DNA from: Paenisporosarcina quisquiliarum_A
GTDB lineage: Bacteria; Bacillota; Bacilli; Bacillales_A; Planococcaceae
Direction of reading: 5' to 3'
DNA: 64,000 bases
Assembly (NCBI RefSeq): GCF_043641925.1
Contig: NZ_JBHZRU010000006.1
Location: forward strand, 62,001-126,000
The notes below the pieces were generated by a model that saw only the letters and a program-made list of their open reading frames with translations, was not told where the DNA came from and searched no databases. The translations under genes and the position numbers were made by a program. Every line of letters begins with the position of its first letter. The first letter of the stretch is position 1. This document shows positions 29,001-37,509 of the stretch, in pieces.

Positions 29001-29892
29001 AAACTTTTAGCGCTAAAAGTTGAGCTTCTGGTGCTACACCTTTAATACCGCCATTTTCCTCAACACCATTCGCGCCAACAGTACCTGATACGTGCATCCC
29101 ATGCATGGAAGCACCTGGACCTAAATCACGAACTTCTTGGTTTCCATCCATATAGTTATAACCATAAGGGACTTTATCTGTGTAGTATTTTCCTGGCTCA
29201 ATTTCACCAGCATCAACTAACGCAGATACTTCATCAGAAGTAATTTCTTCATCAGTTTCAGCCGACAAGATCATATCCCGGTGACTTGGGTCGATACCTG
29301 TATCAATTACCCCCACTACCATTCCTTCACCTTTAAATGAATATTTTTCCCAAGCTAATTGGGCTTGTACCAATTCTTTTGAATGAACCATGTTTGGTTC
29401 TTCCGTTGGACGTGTATATTCATTTGTTTCATATACCGCTTTTACACCCTCAGTTTGAGCAATACTAGCAACATCTCCAGCAACTACTTCTGCAGAGAAT
29501 CCATTGAATACAGTTGTAAACTCTTCTTTAAATTTAATATTTTTAGATTTGCCTTTTACTTTATCTTTTACATTCTTTTGATCAGACTTAATTGATGCTT
29601 CTAAACCCTTACGCTCTGATTTCGGAAGATCCTTATAGAGTTTCCCTTTTTTTGTTGCCGCTTCAATCGCAGGAGCTTTCTCAAGCTCCACGATAATACG
29701 AACGATCTCATTCGCATTCTCTGGTGCAATTAATCTTTCCGGCAATTTCAAAGCAGGTTTCTGCATTTGAATAGCTGGTATTTGTTTAGCCAATTGAGTT
29801 GCTGCTAAAGGTGCAGGTACCCCAAATGACGCCGTACTAAGTGCAAGTGTTGTAGCAATTGCGAGAATCATATTTTTTCTCTTCATTCCCAA
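26095..29892 (-). CDS. Large secreted subtilase (S8) with PA insert and C-terminal Ig-like modules
   Basis: A 1265-residue secreted protease. The TTG start is eight bases after GGAGG; an ATG two codons in is an alternative. A signal peptide covers residues 1-31. Residues about 60-160 are an inhibitor-I9-like prodomain. The S8 domain spans about 180-640. Its triad is Asp in VGVIDTGID near residue 200, His in HGMHVSGT near 268, and Ser in SGTSMAAPHVAGG near 588. A PA (protease-associated) domain is inserted between the His and Ser parts (LTGKFALVSRGS, GAEGVIIYNNAAG). Downstream are fibronectin-like regions, a FlgD/CHU_C-like segment (FSPNGDGNIDSATPVYSLLR), an acidic Gly/Ser/Pro linker and two Ig-like repeats. 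It resembles Vpr and lactocepin-type proteases. No SLH or LPXTG anchor is seen. Confidence 0.92.
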   Translation of the reverse strand: MGMKRKNMILAIATTLALSTASFGVPAPLAATQLAKQIPAIQMQKPALKLPERLIAPENANEIVRIIVELEKAPAIEAATKKGKLYKDLPKSERKGLEASIKSDQKNVKDKVKGKSKNIKFKEEFTTVFNGFSAEVVAGDVASIAQTEGVKAVYETNEYTRPTEEPNMVHSKELVQAQLAWEKYSFKGEGMVVGVIDTGIDPSHRDMILSAETDEEITSDEVSALVDAGEIEPGKYYTDKVPYGYNYMDGNQEVRDLGPGASMHGMHVSGTVGANGVEENGGIKGVAPEAQLLALKVFGNDPLFPSTFGDIYVKAIDDAIKLGADVINMSLGATAGYVDNSNPEQMAVTRAQDNGVLVAISAGNSDMFGSGTFYPMANNQDYGLTGSPSVSEDSFGVASFENSTITASSFTYEFDGVEAGRALFLLANDAEPNDLPLEEYPIEFAGFGTSADFAGKDLTGKFALVSRGSIAFVEKGLNAQAAGAEGVIIYNNAAGTISMASSSEIKIPYMSALQVDGLALKTALEQGQEVTVGFDGQYLETASPSAGKMSTFTSWGPTPNLDFKPEITAPGGNIFSTLNNDSYGLMSGTSMAAPHVAGGTALVMERVNEEFGLTGAERVQFAKNLMMNTAKPVVLAEYGGMKEYVSPRRQGAGIMQLANALETDVMVTNTATGEAKVALKEIKEGKFTFTLKAKNYSDEVKNFNVDVQLQTDYAGKISGYDVVVPNIYGSNIVTDLVDVNAPETIEIAANGETEIQVSVDASLLKDEVGYEAFINGFFIDGFVMLNDPTEETSGNVPLTVPFFGFNGSWDDASIFDGSAWESSTYWGYQGLVDENGSYIAGPSLGTNFDPSKFAFSPNGDGNIDSATPVYSLLRNAKNLEINVLDAEGNKVRTIRTEMNMTKNYINSATNPAYKYSSANAWDGMINGKPAADGQYYIQLRGVIDFEGAEWQSVEFPIYVDTKAPEAKYKFDHKKNIISTNTLQDAGIGLDRVEVYVNGVEREEFAELASQYEVTNVKKGDKVTLKVWDIAGNVTEQTFAIKTTSADYEEVEGEEPDTGSGTTPGDGGSDDDSSTPNEPETVEPVIYIDSPSFFGYNTSSQVEVSGAVEDASNIVSLKVNGESVTSFDGVNFSHTLTLADGVQVVNVEAIDEFGNTMAISRRIFVDTTKPTIEAVKSTVPKTVKANADNPVIKVKVGDNFDEVRVYLNGSEVFYKPISEPYAMLGYEQTIEIELPLVKGKNSFELKVVDLVGHEATQKFSVSKQGK

Positions 29893-30121
29893 TCTACTTT
29901 CCTCCCTAGTCGTTTTTCACGTATTAGACGAACTTTACAACTATATTAAATTTCTGTCTAAAGTATGTGACAAATTGAAATTTAACATATATTCCGACTA
30001 TTTAAAATACTTTTTAGACTTCCTAATATTACATTTTCATTACAAATTTTAGTAAGGTTGGAAATCTAGATAAATAGAATTATCCTTTCGACAAAATCTT
30101 AGGAATATGCGTTTATACGGC

Positions 30122-30151
30122 AAAAAAACACGTAGTTCAATAGACTACGTG
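30122..30151 (-). terminator. Terminator downstream of the decayed gene at 30226
   Basis: CACGTAGT, loop TCAATAG, ACTACGTG, followed on the minus strand by seven T. No intact gene uses it now. It fits the broken gene that ends at 30226, 75 bases upstream. Confidence 0.8.
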
Positions 30152-30225
30152 CAGATTTGATAATTATGAAATTAAAAATTAATTTTTAAAATCTTATAAT
30201 AAAGTGAAAATAATCCTTCACAAAA

Positions 30226-30604
30226 TTAAGCTTTATGTAACTTCTTTTTTAACGCATGAACTAGTTTATCGATATCTTCTTTATTACTGATATTCTCTGC
30301 CCATTTTGAATCCCATCTCTTTTAGATAGTCACTGCTCAAAATATGATTAAAAACAACGACATGTATGTAATTGTTTTTACGACGTGGAGCTGCGGACAA
30401 TAAACGCTTTTTAGGTTTTAAAGAATAGTAATAGACCAAGACGACATAACCTCAAGATGTTGATGAATATTCACTGATTAAAGCTGCAATATTTGATTGA
30501 ATTAATCGATCTTCTAAATACTCTATTAATATTTCGGAATTTTTCGTTGCCTGATAAATTTTCTTTGTTTCAGATGTAGACCAACAAATATTGTGTTTTA
30601 GCAT
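30226..30604 (-). pseudogene. Broken gene of unknown family, about 125 codons
   Basis: An ATG at 30604 follows a GGGGG ribosome site and opens MLKHNICWSTSETKKIYQAT, then SEILIEYLEDRLIQSNIAAL. An in-frame TGA interrupts it after SEYSSTS. The same frame then continues as GYVVLVYYYSLKPKKRLL and KNNYIHVVVFNHILSSDYLKEMG. After that the coding sense moves to another frame, reading SKWAENISNKEDIDKLVHAL, to a stop at 30226. One nonsense change and one frameshift thus join three coherent pieces. I do not recognise the family. The terminator at 30122 supports a former gene. Confidence 0.6.
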
Positions 30605-30673
30605 ACTGTACCCCCATTTTTCATGTTCTTCTATTTCAATATTTTGAATCTAAACGACATATAATAGTCTTTA

Positions 30674-30835
30674 TCATAGTAAACTTTGATATTTATTAAG
30701 TAATGCATCAAGTTCTTGACTGCACGTTATTACTCGATGATCTTTCCTTCCTAAAGATTTTGCTTTTGCATACAAATCTAGTCTTTTCAATTTTATTTTT
30801 CTGAGTAAGATCGTTTGGAGGATCCATCTTTTCAT
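30674..30835 (-). CDS. Small Spo0E-family aspartyl-phosphate phosphatase-like protein
   Basis: A 53-codon gene. The ATG at 30835 follows AGGAG by about ten bases. The C-terminal half contains the Spo0E signature: LYAKAKSLGRKDHRVITCSQELDALLNKYQ, given here as its parts LYAKAKSLG, SQELD and LLNKYQ. Spo0E-family proteins are small helical hairpins that remove phosphate from Spo0A and so delay sporulation; SQELD is their conserved core. Length and motif fit. The N-terminal residues (MKRWILQTILLRKI) are more hydrophobic than usual, so the start or expression may be altered. It lies within otherwise decayed DNA, so activity is uncertain. Confidence 0.65.
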   Translation of the reverse strand: MKRWILQTILLRKIKLKRLDLYAKAKSLGRKDHRVITCSQELDALLNKYQSLL

Positions 30836-31093
30836 TGTTTCACTATCTCCTATAACATCGTTTGATTTATTTTAAGTACTTTAAAATTTGTTTTAATAAA
30901 TATTTTTAGAGCCGCTGCGATATGTAAAATAAATTAAACTTCTTTTTGGGAATTTAAACTTTACTTGTTATAAGGTGAAATTAACTCCTTAATCATCAAA
31001 AAGCTAAGAAATTTATGTAATTATAACCATTATATTACTTTCAAAATGCAAACATTGTCGAAATTCGTCAGGACCTATAATAATTTATTGTAT

Positions 31094-31225
31094 TTACCAA
31101 AAAGAGGTCGCAAATCTTTCTTTCTTTAAATCGTTTAGAATAATTTCATGTCCCATTTCAGGTTGTCCAGTTGTAAGAGCAAATAAGCTATATAGCTCAT
31201 CTTCAAAAGCATTCCACCATATGGA
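31094..31225 (-). pseudogene. Possible gene fragment of unknown family
   Basis: A short open stretch of 43 codons with protein-like composition (SIWWNAFEDELYSLFALTTG, then HEIILNDLKKERFATSFW). It has no start codon or ribosome site, and a TAA stop closes it at its 5' side. It may be the end of a decayed gene. The evidence is composition only, so confidence is low. The surrounding 30840-31320 region shows no intact gene. Confidence 0.3.
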
Positions 31226-31317
31226 TTAACGCTTCGTACATTAAGCCTCTAGAATTTTCTCTTTAATGAAAGAGCCTAAATATTCTGTAGTTTACTTACT
31301 ATTTAAAATCATTTTAA

Positions 31318-31354
31318 ACAAAAAGAATCCAACAGCAACTTATCTGTTGGATTC
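31318..31354 (-). terminator. Terminator of the SLH gene at 31410
   Basis: A perfect 11-base stem, GAATCCAACAG/CTGTTGGATTC, with an eight-base loop, followed on the minus strand by TTTTTGT. It lies 56 bases after the stop at 31410. Confidence 0.85.
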
Positions 31355-31409
31355 AAATTAAAACATTCATTTTTCATTATTCCGGATTGTTTTATGCAAT
31401 TTCCTGTTC

Positions 31410-32492
31410 CTACTCTTCATCGTGTAAGAACAATACCCAGTCGAATGTTCCATCAATATCTTGAGCTAATCCCACTCCAAGTTTTTCATATTTTGAAGAT
31501 AAAATGTGCTCTCCGTTCATTGGATTACCTATAAGATGATCGATAGCAAATTCGACATCATTACTTGCTGTTACTTCATCGATCGTCCCTTTTAATTTCT
31601 TGTTAAACTCTTCTTCATAAAATTCTTCAACAAAATTAAATGCGTGATCTGTATTTGGATATTTTGCAAATCCTCGGGCTTTAATATGTGTTAAATGATT
31701 TAGCTTTTCATCAATTGTTAATGGTGAAAGACCTTTTTCTTTTCTTATTTTATTTATTAATAAAATCATTTGAGCTTTTTCAATAGCAAGCTCTTTAGGA
31801 GTTAACCATTTAGTGGGTGGTCGATTTAGTTCATACTCATCATCTGGAATAAATTGATGTCCCATCGGATTCAAGTTTCTTTCAAGCAGGCGAGCTAGGA
31901 ATGCAGCGTATTCTTGACGAGTTACCTTCTCATTTGGCAAAAAATTTCCATCATTTGGACCAATACTACCCGCTGCATGACTTAATGCACTAATTTGTTT
32001 TTGAGAATGAAAAGTTTTTAAGACATCTTTATAACCCACGTCACTACGATCTAATGGAATTTGATAAGAACGTGTTAAAATTAATGCCATTTGCGATCTA
32101 GTGAGTATAGCATTAGGATCGAAATATTTAGAACCATTTTGTGCAACTTTTCCTTGTATAATACCCAAATGAACTGCTTGTGCCACAGTTTTATAATGGG
32201 AATTATTTATCGTCATATCTGTGAAACCGGGATTAACCGGATTAATCAGAAGGTCTCTTCGTTCTCGCATAATCATCGTGACAGCTTGAGCACGTGTAAT
32301 TCCATTCGTTGCACCAAATTCTCCGTTCGGATAGCCCTGTATAATTCCTCGGTGTGCTAAATAGTCTACTTCATCTAATAATTCAGGTTTTACGTCTTTC
32401 AGTGATAGGTCATCATGAAATGCATAAGATGTATTCGCATGCGAAATTATAAATAGTGCTGCACTGAAAGACAGTATTATTTTTATCTTCAT
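31410..32492 (-). CDS. SLH-anchored protein with a divergent CAP-like C-terminal domain
   Basis: A signal peptide of about 24 residues is followed by three SLH repeats at about 28-205 (GYPNGEFGATNGITRAQAVTMI, LTRSQMALIL and VTRQEYAAFL). Residues about 230-360 resemble a worn or divergent CAP/SCP domain: LINKIRKEKGLSPLTIDEKL matches the start of such domains, and HILSSKYEKLGVGLAQD with DWVLFLH matches their end. The central signature GENIA...W..S.GHR seen in the SLH-CAP protein at 1165 is missing. It has a good AAGGGG ribosome site and its own terminator. The role at the surface is unknown. Confidence 0.8.
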   Translation of the reverse strand: MKIKIILSFSAALFIISHANTSYAFHDDLSLKDVKPELLDEVDYLAHRGIIQGYPNGEFGATNGITRAQAVTMIMRERRDLLINPVNPGFTDMTINNSHYKTVAQAVHLGIIQGKVAQNGSKYFDPNAILTRSQMALILTRSYQIPLDRSDVGYKDVLKTFHSQKQISALSHAAGSIGPNDGNFLPNEKVTRQEYAAFLARLLERNLNPMGHQFIPDDEYELNRPPTKWLTPKELAIEKAQMILLINKIRKEKGLSPLTIDEKLNHLTHIKARGFAKYPNTDHAFNFVEEFYEEEFNKKLKGTIDEVTASNDVEFAIDHLIGNPMNGEHILSSKYEKLGVGLAQDIDGTFDWVLFLHDEE

Positions 32493-32847
32493 ACAAAAAC
32501 CCCTTTTTTTCTTATTATACCATTTTTATGAAATGAATGAATATTTACATTAATTTTTATTATACAAAGTAGTTTTTTGTCATTATATCCCCGAAATAGG
32601 TCAAGTTATGTTTTCACCTATAAAATGCTGATAAACTCTATACTACATTATTGTTATGATTATCTACTGGCAGTCAGAGGAGACATCAATAAAACAGTAT
32701 TAATAATTATTATATATTATCTTCCTAGGTGCACTGATACTAGCTTTCTCTACAATCACCTAATCTATCACTGTATTTTTTAACGGATGTTGTCTCCCCC
32801 TTAATTCAAACAAGATATTAGCTCATTGCTAATAAACTTTAACCACG
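32493..32847. other. Gene-free stretch
   Basis: About 355 AT-rich bases upstream of the SLH gene at 31410. A 68-codon open frame on the plus strand (32577-32783) has no ribosome site and no recognisable domain; I do not accept it as a gene. Nothing else was seen apart from the presumed promoter of the SLH gene. Confidence 0.5.
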
Positions 32848-32998
32848 ATGTATTACTTCAATAAAAATGGTGTCTTTAAGTATAGTTTGCTTGATAAAAA
32901 GACGAGCAAACTCTCGAATGTCCTTGCAAAGGATACATGTTACCGATACGGAATTAGTTGTGGCAAGTATAAATGGAATAATTCATACACTAAGTAAG
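32848..32998 (+). pseudogene. C-terminal fragment of a DUF5050-like propeller protein
   Basis: The frame MYYFNKNGVFKYSLLDKKT followed by SKLSNVLAKD closely resembles the end of the SLH-DUF5050 protein at 35545, which has IYFANENGVFELDLSTL and KISKIVASE. The frame stops at 32958, and coding-like sequence continues one frame over (YRYGISCGKYKW). It appears to be the frameshifted tail of a lost paralogue, still followed by the strong terminator at 33011. Confidence 0.45.
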
Positions 32999-33010
32999 TA
33001 ATCAATACAC

Positions 33011-33059
33011 AAAAAAGTAGTGATTCAAGCCAATCTTGGCCAGGATCACTACTTTTTTT
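33011..33059. terminator. Bidirectional terminator
   Basis: AAAAAAGTAGTGAT pairs perfectly with ATCACTACTTTTTTT around a 20-base loop that contains its own GCCAA/TTGGC stem. It serves the subtilase gene ending at 33109 on the minus strand and, formerly, the plus-strand fragment at 32848. Confidence 0.9.
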
Positions 33060-33108
33060 GATCAAGTCATATAATTAATGCCTTCATTTTAGTGAACAAA
33101 TTTACTCC

Positions 33109-35292
33109 TCACATTTCCACTTGTACTTCAAAACTTCTTGCTAAAAATGCTGCAAAATGAGCACGTGTCACTGGACTTTCTGGTGAGTATTTACCATTGT
33201 CTCCAATGGTAATACCATTTGAATAAAGAATACTTATATAATCACTTGCCCAATGATTTTTTGAAACATCTACAAAAGAATGTTCACCTTTTTTCTTTAA
33301 ATCAAAAGCCAGTACCAACACTTTGGCCATTTGTGCGCGAGTTAAATTTTCTTGAGGATTAAACTTACCAAGATCACCAGAAACCAATCCTGCTAACTGG
33401 GCTTTTTTAATCTCTGGATAATATCGATAGGTTACTTGTACATCAACAAAGTCAGCTGCCTCTAAAACTGATGGTAAATCAATAGCTTTTGAAAGTAAAA
33501 CCGTTACATGGTCACGACGTATAGAAGAGTGAGGTTTGAAAGTATTGTCTTCATAACCTAATATAATGTGTCGATCTCTTAATTGATTAATATCTTTATA
33601 TGCCCAAAATTCCGATGGTACATCGCTAAAATCAGGCAAATGAATTTCTTCAATAACATTTATTTTTATCTCAATAGTTTTATTATCGTACGTAGCCTTA
33701 ACATATGTTTCGCCAGCACTTTTTAGCTGGATATTCCCTTGAATTACTTCAGCGATGATGTTGTCTTCAGATATCCAAGTCGACTCCTTTGTGACATTTT
33801 CAACTGAACCATCTTCCCTTGTCGCTTCCATTTCCACTTGTATAAAATCTCCGATTTGTCCGTCAATGACACTAATACTTGGAGTTACAAACGATACAGG
33901 GTTTGCTTCCACGACTTCAATTGGTATTTTTGTGGATAGACCGCCATATGAAACTGAAATATTCCCTTCACCAATCCGAAGTGCGTCTACTTTGCCTTCT
34001 AGAACAGTTGCAATTGCATTTTCACTAGAATTCCATACTGCTTCATTGGAAATATTAATTTCTGTGCCATCTTTAAGAACAACGACTGCATCTAATTCTA
34101 CAGATTCCCCAGGAAATAATTTGATGTTTTCATTTGAAATCTTTAAATCAATTGCTGGATTACCTGTTGACGGTACTCCAAAAAGAGGTAGTTTTAGATC
34201 TGAAGCGATCACTAATCCATTTCCAAAAAACTGGTCAAAGCCTGGTAATCCTAAATCCAACGTATGATTTATTAATAAAGATCTTAATTGATAATTAGAT
34301 AATGATGGATATGCTTGTTTTAATAAAGCTAAATAACCTGATACAAAAGGTGTCGCCATTGAAGTCCCATTAAGTCGAGCATATGAGTTATTAAGGTATG
34401 TACTTAATACTGCAACGCCAGGAGCTACCACTTCAACATCTGGACCAGTGGAAGAAAAAGAAGCAAACCTATTATTTTGATCAATTGCTCCTACTGCAAT
34501 AACAGACGGGTATCTTGCCGGAAAGTCCACAGTGTCACCTGATTTTGTCCCATCGTTACCCGCGGCAGCAACAAGCAAAATACCCTCGTCATATGCTTTA
34601 TCCACTATGTCTTTAAAAGCAGGTGACTCTGATTGAGTACTCAAGCTTAAATTGATAATATCCATTTGGTTTTGAATTGCCCAATTGACTCCTGCAATCA
34701 CATTCGACAAATAAGCACTACCTTTTTCATCCATTGTTTTAACGGCATATAATTCAACGCCCGAAGCTACACCTTTAACACCGTATCCATTGTCACTTGC
34801 ACTGATAATACCGGCAACATGCGTACCATGACCATTATCATCTTGATAGGAATTGGTGTAATCCACGAACGACACTCCACCCGCAATCACTAAATCCTCA
34901 TGACTTGAAATACCTGAATCAATAACTGCAACCTTTACCCCTTTTCCTGTATAACCCGTTTGCCAAGTTTTAGTAATATTTATAGATTGGATACCCCAAT
35001 CCAAAACTTGTGAATTAGATTTAATTACAAGATCTTTCTCTATTCGTTTAATCGAAGGATCTTTTTTTAATTCTTGAATGCCTTTTTCTGAAACCGATAC
35101 AGCTGCAACCGCAATATCATCAAACTCTATGTTAATCTCACCATCCACTTGCTCAATAACCTCTTCACTTATTTGATCATTGAATGTGATGAGTACTCTT
35201 TGATCTTGCGAATCTTCTGCGGAAACAACAGAAACGTTGGCTATTAATATAAGAAAAATAAGTGTTAAAAACACTTTTTGAAAATGACTCAT
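33109..35292 (-). CDS. SLH-anchored subtilisin-like serine protease
   Basis: A 727-residue surface protease. It has a signal peptide (1-25), then an inhibitor-I9-like prodomain (about 30-90). The S8 domain spans about 100-370. The triad is Asp in VAVIDSGIS near residue 125, His in GHGTHVAG near 159, and Ser in GTSMATPFVSG near 311. Two Big_2/bacterial Ig-like domains follow at about 385-545 (NISNEAVWNSSENAIATV, NVTKESTWISEDNIIAEV). Three C-terminal SLH repeats follow at about 553-727 (GYEDNTFKPHSSIRRDHVTVLL, LTRAQMAKVL and VTRAHFAAFL). It probably matures or degrades surface proteins while fixed to the wall. Its GGAGA ribosome site is well placed. Confidence 0.94.
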   Translation of the reverse strand: MSHFQKVFLTLIFLILIANVSVVSAEDSQDQRVLITFNDQISEEVIEQVDGEINIEFDDIAVAAVSVSEKGIQELKKDPSIKRIEKDLVIKSNSQVLDWGIQSINITKTWQTGYTGKGVKVAVIDSGISSHEDLVIAGGVSFVDYTNSYQDDNGHGTHVAGIISASDNGYGVKGVASGVELYAVKTMDEKGSAYLSNVIAGVNWAIQNQMDIINLSLSTQSESPAFKDIVDKAYDEGILLVAAAGNDGTKSGDTVDFPARYPSVIAVGAIDQNNRFASFSSTGPDVEVVAPGVAVLSTYLNNSYARLNGTSMATPFVSGYLALLKQAYPSLSNYQLRSLLINHTLDLGLPGFDQFFGNGLVIASDLKLPLFGVPSTGNPAIDLKISNENIKLFPGESVELDAVVVLKDGTEINISNEAVWNSSENAIATVLEGKVDALRIGEGNISVSYGGLSTKIPIEVVEANPVSFVTPSISVIDGQIGDFIQVEMEATREDGSVENVTKESTWISEDNIIAEVIQGNIQLKSAGETYVKATYDNKTIEIKINVIEEIHLPDFSDVPSEFWAYKDINQLRDRHIILGYEDNTFKPHSSIRRDHVTVLLSKAIDLPSVLEAADFVDVQVTYRYYPEIKKAQLAGLVSGDLGKFNPQENLTRAQMAKVLVLAFDLKKKGEHSFVDVSKNHWASDYISILYSNGITIGDNGKYSPESPVTRAHFAAFLARSFEVQVEM

Positions 35293-35544
35293 TTCACTAT
35301 CTCCTTTAAAACTGTTTATTAAAAATATAATCTCTCGTTTATATCGGACATCTTCCGATTCTATACATAAGTCATTTGTTTTAAATGCGTTCTTCTGAAA
35401 CTACGATAATTGTGCTAGATAGTCTAAATTACTCAATAGTTATCCCTTTCTATCTATTATTTAATGAATTTAAAATATAGAACACATTGCCCTATTCAAT
35501 TCCCAATGTTTTTCTTGTATATTTTTACAAAAGGAGGAATTGTT

Positions 35545-37002
35545 ATGAAGTACTTTTTCTATGTAACTATGATTTTTTCCATATTATTAACTTTTTCTTT
35601 ACCTAATGAAGTTTTTGCTAAAGGTAAACAATACCACGATGTAGTAGGATTATGGGCTGAGATGGAAATAAACTATCTTTCTGGTGAAGGTGTGATTAGC
35701 GGCTATCCGGATGGCCTTTTTAGACCGAATAAAGAAATCACGAGATTTCAAGCTGCTGCTATGCTGAAGAAGGCTTTGAATATTCCTACTAATGATTCAC
35801 TAAATTCTATTTTTAAAGATATTTCCAAAGAGTCTCCTATGTATGGCATTGCAGCCACAATGAATGAACTTGGTATTATGAGAGGTTCAAACGGATATTT
35901 CCGACCTGGGGAATCCCTATCCCGTGCTCAAATGGCGGTAATATTACGACGAGCATATGAACTCCCTCATACCGAAAGACCATTTTTTATAGATGTTGAA
36001 CCCAATCATTGGGCATTTTTTGATATAAACTCATTGACAGAAGAAAGAATTGCAGGTGGTTATCCAGATGGCTCTTTTAAACCATCAAATGCCGTGACAC
36101 GTGCTCAATATTCTGTATTTTTAGCAAGAGCAATGGATGACAACTTGAAATTAGGTTCAGCAAAACAAAAAGTTGCGCTGACTGGCAAAAGCATTACGTA
36201 TGATGGATATCGATATTCATTTACCTCTCAATTTCCTAATTCGGTGGAAAAAGACTATATTGTTAAACGAAATTTATCTAGTAAAACTGATTCAGTCCTA
36301 GTAGATGCATCTAAATTAGTTGATTCAGAAGGATATCCTTATTTAATGGAAGACGACTTTGGAGGTTCTGAAGGAGCATTATTCGAACGAGAAATGATGA
36401 TATATGGGAACGAGCTATATTATTTAATTTTTCCAGAGATGAATTTTAACATAACTCAAGTTAAACAAAGCACTTTGATGAAGGTTTCACTTAATGGTGG
36501 AAAATCGGAACCAGTCTTTAAAAAGGTCTTTGCATATGGAAGTGAAGGCTATAAATCACTTGATGGGAAACGTCGGTTGGATGGTTTAGGACCGATTGCT
36601 ACTAAAAAGGTTCGTAACTATACAATATGGAATGATAAAATTTATTTCATAAAATCCGTAGAAAAACATACTGGGCTAGATATTGTATCTCAGGAGAACC
36701 TTTCAAAAAAAGGGGAAAATGTGTCCTTATATATATCAGACTTAAACGGGACGAATGTTCGACCGTTAAAAACACTTAATATTTTTACTTATTCAAACGT
36801 AGAGAACCAACCTTATTACGATACAGTCGCAATAGATCATTCAAGTATTTACTTTGCTAATGAAAACGGGGTTTTTGAATTGGATTTAAGCACCCTAAAT
36901 ACAATAAAAATCTCTAAAATCGTTGCATCAGAAATTAGTACAGATATTAATTTTGTATATATTACTGATTTCAATGGTAACAAGAGAAAAATAAAAAAAT
37001 AA
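35545..37002 (+). CDS. SLH-anchored DUF5050-like beta-propeller protein
   Basis: The start is placed at the ATG at 35545, four bases after AAAGGAGGAA; an upstream in-frame ATG at 35464 has no ribosome site. The signal peptide is KYFFYVTMIFSILLTFSLPN. Residues about 30-205 hold three SLH repeats (GYPDGLFRPNKEITRFQAAAML, LSRAQMAVIL, GYPDGSFKPSNAVTRAQYSVFL). Residues about 210-485 form strand-rich repeats (DSVLVDASKLV, TLMKVSLNGGKSEPV, SLYISDLNGTNVRPL, GVFELDLSTLNTIKI) of the DUF5050/TolB-like propeller kind. Such domains bind ligands or proteins, but the target is unknown. It has its own terminator. Confidence 0.85.
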   Translation: MKYFFYVTMIFSILLTFSLPNEVFAKGKQYHDVVGLWAEMEINYLSGEGVISGYPDGLFRPNKEITRFQAAAMLKKALNIPTNDSLNSIFKDISKESPMYGIAATMNELGIMRGSNGYFRPGESLSRAQMAVILRRAYELPHTERPFFIDVEPNHWAFFDINSLTEERIAGGYPDGSFKPSNAVTRAQYSVFLARAMDDNLKLGSAKQKVALTGKSITYDGYRYSFTSQFPNSVEKDYIVKRNLSSKTDSVLVDASKLVDSEGYPYLMEDDFGGSEGALFEREMMIYGNELYYLIFPEMNFNITQVKQSTLMKVSLNGGKSEPVFKKVFAYGSEGYKSLDGKRRLDGLGPIATKKVRNYTIWNDKIYFIKSVEKHTGLDIVSQENLSKKGENVSLYISDLNGTNVRPLKTLNIFTYSNVENQPYYDTVAIDHSSIYFANENGVFELDLSTLNTIKISKIVASEISTDINFVYITDFNGNKRKIKK

Positions 37003-37021
37003 TTTCAAATGAAAGATAAAG

Positions 37022-37058
37022 GAGAACGTCATGAATTTTTCATGACGTTCTCAATTTT
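37022..37058 (+). terminator. Terminator of the SLH-DUF5050 gene
   Basis: GAGAACGTCATGA, short loop, TCATGACGTTCTC, followed by AATTTTCC. It lies 19 bases after the stop at 37002. Confidence 0.85.
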
Positions 37059-37509
37059 CCATTAATATAAATTGTGTTTTTACACAATAAAAAAAATGCC
37101 TAAGAAGAATCTTAGACACTTTAGAGAAGAAAGGATCGATGGCTCACCAACCATAAAAATCCCTTCACTCACTACTATTACCCGCTAGTGTAGACATTAA
37201 CCATGAAATTTATTCCAATAAAATATTGAGATATTTCAGCCTATTAATGAAATGTACTTACTTTTGGTGAATGATGAAATTTAAATTAATTGTACTAAAG
37301 ACATGCTTTATTAAATATACAAACTTTTAAATAAGATTTGTTATAACCGTTCAATATATACAAAGTATGACTTGGGAGATACTCATTTCTAATTCATCCC
37401 CAAATGTCATTACAAATATATGATGAGATATACAAAGACATACCAAATTTGTTCTTAGTCCAGACTATTTATTTAGCTCACCCGATAAAATCATAAACTA
37501 CAAAAATAA
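37059..37509. other. Gene-free stretch with an orphan hairpin
   Basis: No gene is seen in these 450 AT-rich bases. A hairpin at 37096-37118 (TGcCTAAGA, AGAA, TCTTAGaCA) has eight A on its left and would be a minus-strand terminator, but no minus-strand gene precedes it. It may be a relic of a lost gene. Confidence 0.5.

Noticed and set aside
32577..32783. 68-codon open frame on the plus strand
   Set aside because: No ribosome site, no domain, composition (many Tyr, Ile, Leu) that is typical for AT-rich noncoding DNA.
33755..34267. 170-codon plus-strand frame opposite the SLH-subtilase gene
   Set aside because: Antisense to the Ig-like domains of a clear gene; no ribosome site or known motif.
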